This document shows, in pieces, positions 63,807 through 64,000 of a stretch of 64,000 nucleotides of DNA (within the stretch, counting starts at the first letter, position 1; the number at the start of each line of letters is the position of its first letter). The notes under the pieces are model-generated. The model searched no databases. It saw nothing but the letters and a program-made list of their open reading frames with translations, and was not told where the DNA came from. The stretch is from contig NZ_BSNK01000002.1 of the NCBI RefSeq assembly GCF_030159955.1, positions 1,364,001-1,428,000 of the forward strand, in the 5' to 3' direction. The stretch is from Algimonas ampicilliniresistens (GTDB lineage Bacteria; Pseudomonadota; Alphaproteobacteria; Caulobacterales; Maricaulaceae). Made by a program: the position numbers and the translations under genes.

Positions 63807-64000
63807 AACGGGATTGGTTCGCCGTCCCAAGCGAAATGTTGCCCGGTGTCACTCACGCTGACTTGATCCATCACCGTTAGAAGTTTTGCGGCTGAATAGT
63901 CGGGGGTGAAGAGTTTTCCGTTGGGCACTTGGCTTTGAAACGGTCGCGATAAGTCCGTATCGACCGTGCCCGGATGCAACCCAATAATGATCTGGTTTTT
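63803..64000 (-). CDS. SDR family oxidoreductase, C-terminal part (runs off window)
   Basis: The minus strand carries the last 65 codons of a gene ending at TAG (63803-63805). The visible residues read LHPGTVDTDLSRPFQSQVP, LFTPDYSAAKLLTVMD and TGQHFAWDGEPIPF, the C-terminal signature of short-chain dehydrogenases close to the C-factor/CsgA group (LHPGTVDTDLS, WDG.EIPW). The catalytic YxxxK and cofactor parts lie beyond the window edge. Confidence 0.85.
   Translation of the reverse strand, partial: KNQIIIGLHPGTVDTDLSRPFQSQVPNGKLFTPDYSAAKLLTVMDQVSVSDTGQHFAWDGEPIPF

Noticed and set aside
1-64000. tRNA or rRNA genes, CRISPR arrays, insertion sequences and prophage genes
   Set aside because: No tRNA T-arm pattern, direct-repeat array, transposase or integrase frame was seen in the window.

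Overview
The window looks like a chromosomal segment of a moderately GC-rich alphaproteobacterium, most likely Caulobacterales/Maricaulales (a Hyphomonadaceae-type marine bacterium). This placement is an inference from gene content: a stand-alone HdaA, a GapR (DUF2312) protein, a RegB/RegA/SenC redox set, COQ9, a TadG-like protein, and a perfect CtrA-type box (TTAA-N7-TTAA). I see no rRNA, tRNA, CRISPR array, transposase or prophage gene. The density of housekeeping genes, with many 4-base stop/start overlaps, is that of an ordinary chromosome.

Layout. 1-4 kb: the start of a branched-chain 2-oxoacid dehydrogenase gene, divergent from a BkdR-like Lrp regulator, then a VIT/CCC1 metal transporter and uvrB. 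4-10 kb: a PhnD-like binding protein overlapping a two-receiver hybrid histidine kinase, then thrS. 9.6-14.3 kb: surface-polysaccharide genes (O-antigen ligase-like, two GT2 enzymes, one GT39). 14.3-19 kb: a CtrA-box-preceded membrane protein with a degenerate-GGDEF/EAL protein, a methyltransferase, a chorismate mutase fused to a decayed prephenate dehydratase-like domain, and prephenate dehydrogenase. 19-25 kb: ftsEX-ydcF, a zinc-ribbon membrane protein and an ispH-rnhA-beta-propeller operon. 25-33 kb: a lipoprotein, argS, and a glycine-riboswitch-controlled gcvT-gcvH-(three small membrane proteins)-gcvPA-gcvPB operon.

33-41 kb: an AT-richer orphan gene, a 630-base gene-free and hairpin-rich stretch, an MBL-fold hydrolase, an acyltransferase, a fasciclin protein, regA/regB with divergent senC, cobalamin adenosyltransferase and gapR. 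41-50 kb: an ABC-2 exporter, COQ9, an amidohydrolase, purD, folE, a secreted acidic protein with a possible leader peptide, and a tandem pair of membrane-anchored ClpP/crotonase-fold proteins. 50-64 kb: cysS with an anomalous AT-rich internal segment, gloB, an AhpD-like protein, trmD-rplS, an ABC-F ATPase, ndk, a TadG-like vWA protein, purMN, a DUF2066 protein, hdaA and the end of an SDR gene.

The best leads for something undescribed are these: the ORF-free hairpin-rich region at 33.6-34.2 kb, with two mutually exclusive stems; the 37% GC replacement-like segment inside cysS; a 24-codon GTG leader with a perfect Shine-Dalgarno that overlaps its downstream gene; a short terminator-bounded Cys-containing gene at 47.8 kb; a 15-bp perfect hairpin ahead of trmD-rplS; and the paired ClpP-fold proteins. 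None is an obvious large novel system.
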